Origin: an uncultured Clostridia bacterium | Lineage (GTDB): Bacteria; Bacillota; Clostridia; Lachnospirales; CAG-274 | Reading direction: 5' to 3' | DNA length: 51,838 nucleotides | Assembly: GCA_947627425.1 (NCBI GenBank) | Contig: CANQVZ010000012.1 | Coordinates: forward strand, 1-51,838 | Shown: positions 49,213 to 51,838 of the stretch, in pieces | Layout: each line of letters begins with the position of its first letter | How positions within the stretch are numbered: the first letter of the stretch is position 1 | Translations under genes and position numbers: made by a program | The notes under the pieces: model-generated | The model's database searches: none | The model's input: only the letters and a program-made list of their open reading frames with translations | Told to the model about the DNA's origin: nothing

Positions 49213-50126
49213 GATCTACCTCCACATTCTTTATCTCTAGCGCACAATATTTTTATTCCGTGTTCCAATTCGGGCAGTATATATTCAAGGCTTTCCCGCA
49301 CCGCCTTGGGCGAGCCGGGAAGATTGACTATGAGTGTTTTCCCCCTTATACCCGCCTCCGCTCTGCTCAGCATGGCGCGCTTTGTGATAGTCATGGAATA
49401 GGCGCGTATTGCCTCGGGTATGCCGTGGGCGCGCCTTTCGCATACGGCAAGCGTGGCTTCGGGAGTTATGTCCCTCTCCGAAAAGCCCGTTCCGCCCGTT
49501 GTGACAATCAAATTTGCCTTGAGCTCGTCCGAAAAGAATATGAGCTTATCCTCAAGCATTTTTTTATCATCAGGAAGTATAACGCTTTCCTTTACGCTGT
49601 AGCCGCTTTTTTCAAGCATTTCACAGGCAAGAGGTCCGCTCTTGTCCTCTCTCTGCCCCGCATAGCCCTTGTCGCTCAAGGTTATGACGCAGGCTGTGAG
49701 CATAGGCTCTATAGCCATGCCTACGCTTATTTTTCCTCCCTTTATCACTCTTGCGAAAACTCCCTCTCTCGGCATTATGCAGTCGCCCGTTTTTTTGTAT
49801 ATCTCGCAGTCCGAATGACATTTCTTACCTTTCTGCGTTATTTCAAGCACAGCCTCGCCCAGAGAAAGTCTGTCGCCCGTTTCAAGGAGCGAGAAATCTA
49901 CGCCACGAGTGGCTATGTTTTCACCGAAGGCTCCGAACTCCACGGCGCCGTGTTTTTCGGCAAATCGTTCAGTCTTTTCAACGGGGAGCAGACTGACCTG
50001 CCTGTGCCATTTCCCGCCGTGGGCGTCGTTTTTTACGCCCCAGTCCTCTATAAGCTCCGCGCTTTCAACATATGTCTTGGGCGTTCCCCTTTTTTCACTT
50101 GTGCAAATTGCCTTTATTATTCCCAT
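49209..50126 (-). CDS. MOSC-MogA fusion, molybdopterin pathway
   Basis: 305 residues. Residues 1 to about 140 form a MOSC domain (MGIIKAICTSEKRG, HGGKWHRQVSLLP, GAFGENIATRG and Cys in GKKCHSDC), a domain that handles molybdenum cofactor or labile sulfur. Residues about 145-300 are MogA/MoaB-like molybdopterin adenylyltransferase: VITLSDKGYAGQREDKSG, TTGGTGFSERDITPEATL and VNLPGSPKAVRES. MogA adenylates molybdopterin before molybdenum insertion. The ATG at 50126 is favoured, with GGTGG upstream and one base after the moaA stop. Joined MOSC-MogA frames occur in clostridia. Confidence 0.92.
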   Translation of the reverse strand: MGIIKAICTSEKRGTPKTYVESAELIEDWGVKNDAHGGKWHRQVSLLPVEKTERFAEKHGAVEFGAFGENIATRGVDFSLLETGDRLSLGEAVLEITQKGKKCHSDCEIYKKTGDCIMPREGVFARVIKGGKISVGMAIEPMLTACVITLSDKGYAGQREDKSGPLACEMLEKSGYSVKESVILPDDKKMLEDKLIFFSDELKANLIVTTGGTGFSERDITPEATLAVCERRAHGIPEAIRAYSMTITKRAMLSRAEAGIRGKTLIVNLPGSPKAVRESLEYILPELEHGIKILCARDKECGGRS

Positions 50127-50127
50127 T

Positions 50128-51066
50128 TCAGCCACCTATACAATACATGCCGTCCTTTGGCGCTATGCCCTTTTCAAAGCAATGACCCAAGGGTTTTTCG
50201 GCAACAGCTTTTTTAATAACATCCTTTACGGCTTCTCTGCCCGTTTTAATCGCGGGGAGCATATCAAAGCCGTCATCATATGCCAGACAGCTTCTGAGCC
50301 TTCCGTCACTGTCAAGGCGCAGTCTGCTGCATTGTGGGCAGAATTTATTGCTCATAGGATCTATAAAGCCTATTATGCCCTTATAGCCCTCCGCTTTGTA
50401 ATAAACCGCGGGACCTCTTCCTATTCTTTTTGTGTAAGGCTTTGCGTTTTCCAGCCTTGCAAGGATCTCCGCTCCGCTCACGCCTATATATTTACTGCCC
50501 TCGCCCACGGGCATAAGCTCGATGAATCTGACAGCTACGGGTCTATGCTTAACAAAAAGCAGGATTGAGGAAATATCGTCCTCGTTTATACCGCGCATAA
50601 TGACGGAATTTATCTTGACAAAAATTCCGCGCTCCACAGCCCTTTGTATGCCGTCGATAACGGAATACAACTCGTCTGCACCCGTAATAAATTTATATTT
50701 TTCTCTGTCTAGGGTATCAAGGCTCACATTTATGCCGTCTATACCGCTGTCAAAAAGTCTATCGGCATAATCCCGGAGCAGTATTCCGTTAGTGGTGAGT
50801 GTGACCGTCCTTATGCCCTTTATATTCTTAAGTCTGTATACAAGCTCGGCGCAGTCCCGCCTCAAAAGCGGTTCTCCGCCCGTAAGCCTTATATGCCTTA
50901 TGCCAAGCTCCGCACCGCAGGAGCACACTGTCAGTATATCCTCCATGGAGAGTACATCATCGCCTTCAAAACACTTGCCCGGCATACAATAAATACAGTG
51001 CAGATTACATTTATTTGTAACAGAAACCCTCATATAGTCAATGGTCCTGCCGTAACTGTCCTTCAA
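50128..51066 (-). CDS. moaA: GTP 3',8-cyclase (radical SAM)
   Basis: First step of molybdenum cofactor synthesis: turns GTP into 3',8-cyclo-7,8-dihydro-GTP. Radical SAM cluster in NKCNLHCIYCMPG, SAM-binding RLTGGEPLLRRD, a second cluster with Cys in KFCPQCSRLRLD and SCL, and the required C-terminal Gly-Gly (CIGG). The TTG at 51066 is the likely start: it overlaps the moaC stop as TTGA, GGGAGGCGG lies four bases upstream, and it gives the usual N terminus (M)LKDSYGRTIDYMRVS. The 313 residues are a little shorter than average. Confidence 0.93.
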   Translation of the reverse strand: MKDSYGRTIDYMRVSVTNKCNLHCIYCMPGKCFEGDDVLSMEDILTVCSCGAELGIRHIRLTGGEPLLRRDCAELVYRLKNIKGIRTVTLTTNGILLRDYADRLFDSGIDGINVSLDTLDREKYKFITGADELYSVIDGIQRAVERGIFVKINSVIMRGINEDDISSILLFVKHRPVAVRFIELMPVGEGSKYIGVSGAEILARLENAKPYTKRIGRGPAVYYKAEGYKGIIGFIDPMSNKFCPQCSRLRLDSDGRLRSCLAYDDGFDMLPAIKTGREAVKDVIKKAVAEKPLGHCFEKGIAPKDGMYCIGG

Positions 51067-51542
51067 TGCTCCGCCTCCCATAGTCCGCTTTTGCCGCCCT
51101 GTTTTTTTAAAAGCCTTATGCCATATATAGTCATAGCTCTGTCGACAGCCTTGCACATATCATATACAGTGAGAAGAGCCGTGCTAACGCCCGTGAGCGC
51201 CTCCATTTCAACGCCCGTTACGGCTTTTGCCTTAGCCCTGCACACTGCTTTTACGCAAAGATTTTCCTCTATAAGCTCAAAATCCAAGCTAAGCGCCGTT
51301 AACGGCACCATGTGGCAGAGAGGTATCAAAGACGATGTTTTTTTTGCGCCCATTATGCCAGCTATTCTTGCCGTGCCGAGCACATCGCCCTTTTTGTGAG
51401 CGCCGTTTTTAAGCAGTGTGAAGCACTCCTCATTCATTCTTATAAAACCCTCAGCTACAGCCTCTCTCTCTGTCTCCGACTTATTGCCCACATCTACCAT
51501 AACGGCGTTGCCCTTGCTGTCAAGGTGAGTAAAACCCGTCAT
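51063..51542 (-). CDS. moaC: Cyclic pyranopterin monophosphate synthase
   Basis: Second step of molybdenum cofactor synthesis: makes cyclic pyranopterin monophosphate from the MoaA product. The 159-residue protein has FTHLDSKGNAVMVDVGNKSET, IPLCHMVPLTALSLDF, and TGVEMEALTGVSTALLTVYD with KAVDR as catalytic region. The ATG at 51542 overlaps the upstream gene's stop as ATGA; moaA starts within its own stop codon. The three genes are therefore translated in coupled fashion. Confidence 0.95.
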   Translation of the reverse strand: MTGFTHLDSKGNAVMVDVGNKSETEREAVAEGFIRMNEECFTLLKNGAHKKGDVLGTARIAGIMGAKKTSSLIPLCHMVPLTALSLDFELIEENLCVKAVCRAKAKAVTGVEMEALTGVSTALLTVYDMCKAVDRAMTIYGIRLLKKQGGKSGLWEAEH

Positions 51543-51838
51543 ATTTTCACGCCCTTTCCGAATCCGCAGGCGGGAAAAATACAGCTTTCGCAAGAAAGAC
51601 AAAGCCCGCCCTCTCCGAGTGAATAAATATCCTCCGCACAAACCTTTTCACCCGCAAGTACGCGCGGAAGTATGATATCGAATATAGTCCTGCCCGAATA
51701 CATAACACAGCCGGGAAGTCCCATAACGGGCACATTTCCCTTATAAGCCAGCATAAACATTCCTCCGGGGAGCACGGGCGCACCGTATGTAACGACCTTA
51801 GCGCCGCTGTTTTTAATGGCGAGGGGCGTTCTGTCGTC
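51539..51838 (-). CDS. MoeA-like molybdopterin-binding protein, 3' part only
   Basis: The frame runs in from beyond the right edge, so only the last 99 codons are seen. The segment VLPGGMFMLAYKGNVPVMGLPGCVMYSGRTIFDIILPRVL, named here by its GLPGCVMYSGRT core, fits the end of a MoeA/MoaB-type molybdopterin-binding domain (PG loop for substrate phosphate). A tail with four cysteines (GGLCLSCESCIFPACGFGKG) follows and looks able to bind a metal or iron-sulfur cluster. It overlaps moaC as ATGA and is probably first or near first of the operon. Proteins like this occur in clostridial molybdenum loci; exact role unknown. Confidence 0.75.
   Translation of the reverse strand, partial: DDRTPLAIKNSGAKVVTYGAPVLPGGMFMLAYKGNVPVMGLPGCVMYSGRTIFDIILPRVLAGEKVCAEDIYSLGEGGLCLSCESCIFPACGFGKGVKI

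Noticed and set aside
49260..50216. A 318-codon plus-strand frame opposite the MOSC-MogA gene
   Set aside because: Antisense shadow; the minus-strand protein shows complete MOSC and MogA motifs.
1..51838. Insertion sequences, prophage, CRISPR or defence islands
   Set aside because: No transposase, integrase, direct-repeat array or phage gene was seen; gene content is core chromosome.

Overview
The window is ordinary chromosomal core of a spore-forming, Gram-positive bacterium of the class Clostridia. Direct signs are sigma-A type promoters with a 17-base spacer, strong AGGAGG ribosome sites, frequent TTG/GTG starts, and Firmicute gene orders: sepF-yggT-ylmH-divIVA ahead of lspA-rluD, mazG-hup-rqcP-yabP-yabQ-divIC, nadD/yqeK-rsfS, asp23-recG beside rpmB. 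yabP, yabQ, a ylbJ-like gene and a cotJC-type manganese catalase point to endospore formation. Coding regions are rich in ATA (Ile) and AGA/AGG (Arg). I see no phage, insertion sequence, CRISPR array or rRNA; the only tRNA gene is a tRNA-Pro.

Left part (1-14.2 kb, minus strand): a GDP-mannose pair (manC, manA), then a long tightly packed series reading from a HlyD-like membrane protein through ylmE, sepF, yggT, ylmH, divIVA and aroB to a hairpin terminator, followed by lspA, rluD, an unknown membrane protein, pncB, a HAD phosphatase and galE. The division genes sepF and divIVA act at the septum. A ylbJ-like sporulation gene diverges at 14.1 kb and seems to use an AUA start. At 15.1-19.7 kb (minus) lie a coiled-coil protein, coaD, rsmD, recG and an Asp23 protein fused to the C-terminal piece of FakA.

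Centre (19.8-38.4 kb, mostly plus): rpmB; mazG, hup and the yab/divIC cluster; a TIM-barrel isomerase, a 3-methyladenine glycosylase, a NadD-YqeK fusion, rsfS, a BY-type tyrosine kinase and a secreted degenerate SGNH protein; an EamA transporter with proB, a formyl-THF cyclo-ligase and proA; then PHP-smpB-malic enzyme on the minus strand, and MATE-recX-S66 peptidase on the plus strand.

Right part (38.4-51.8 kb): a TRAP transporter (dctPQM), an Orn/Lys/Arg decarboxylase, a small unknown membrane protein, the manganese catalase, and a three-gene membrane operon holding a putative pentameric ligand-gated-channel-like protein, a voltage-gated K+ channel and an ECF-S-like protein. After tRNA-Pro comes a complete molybdenum block (MoeA-like, moaC, moaA, MOSC-MogA fusion, modA, modB, modC) that joins cofactor synthesis and molybdate uptake in one transcript and runs off the right edge.

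The least ordinary items are the channel-like operon (44.2-46.7 kb), the Asp23-FakA-C fusion, the AUA-start ylbJ, the degenerate SGNH protein paired with the tyrosine kinase, the HlyD-like protein in the division cluster, and a hup promoter buried inside mazG. All functions are inferred from sequence read by eye; no database search was run.
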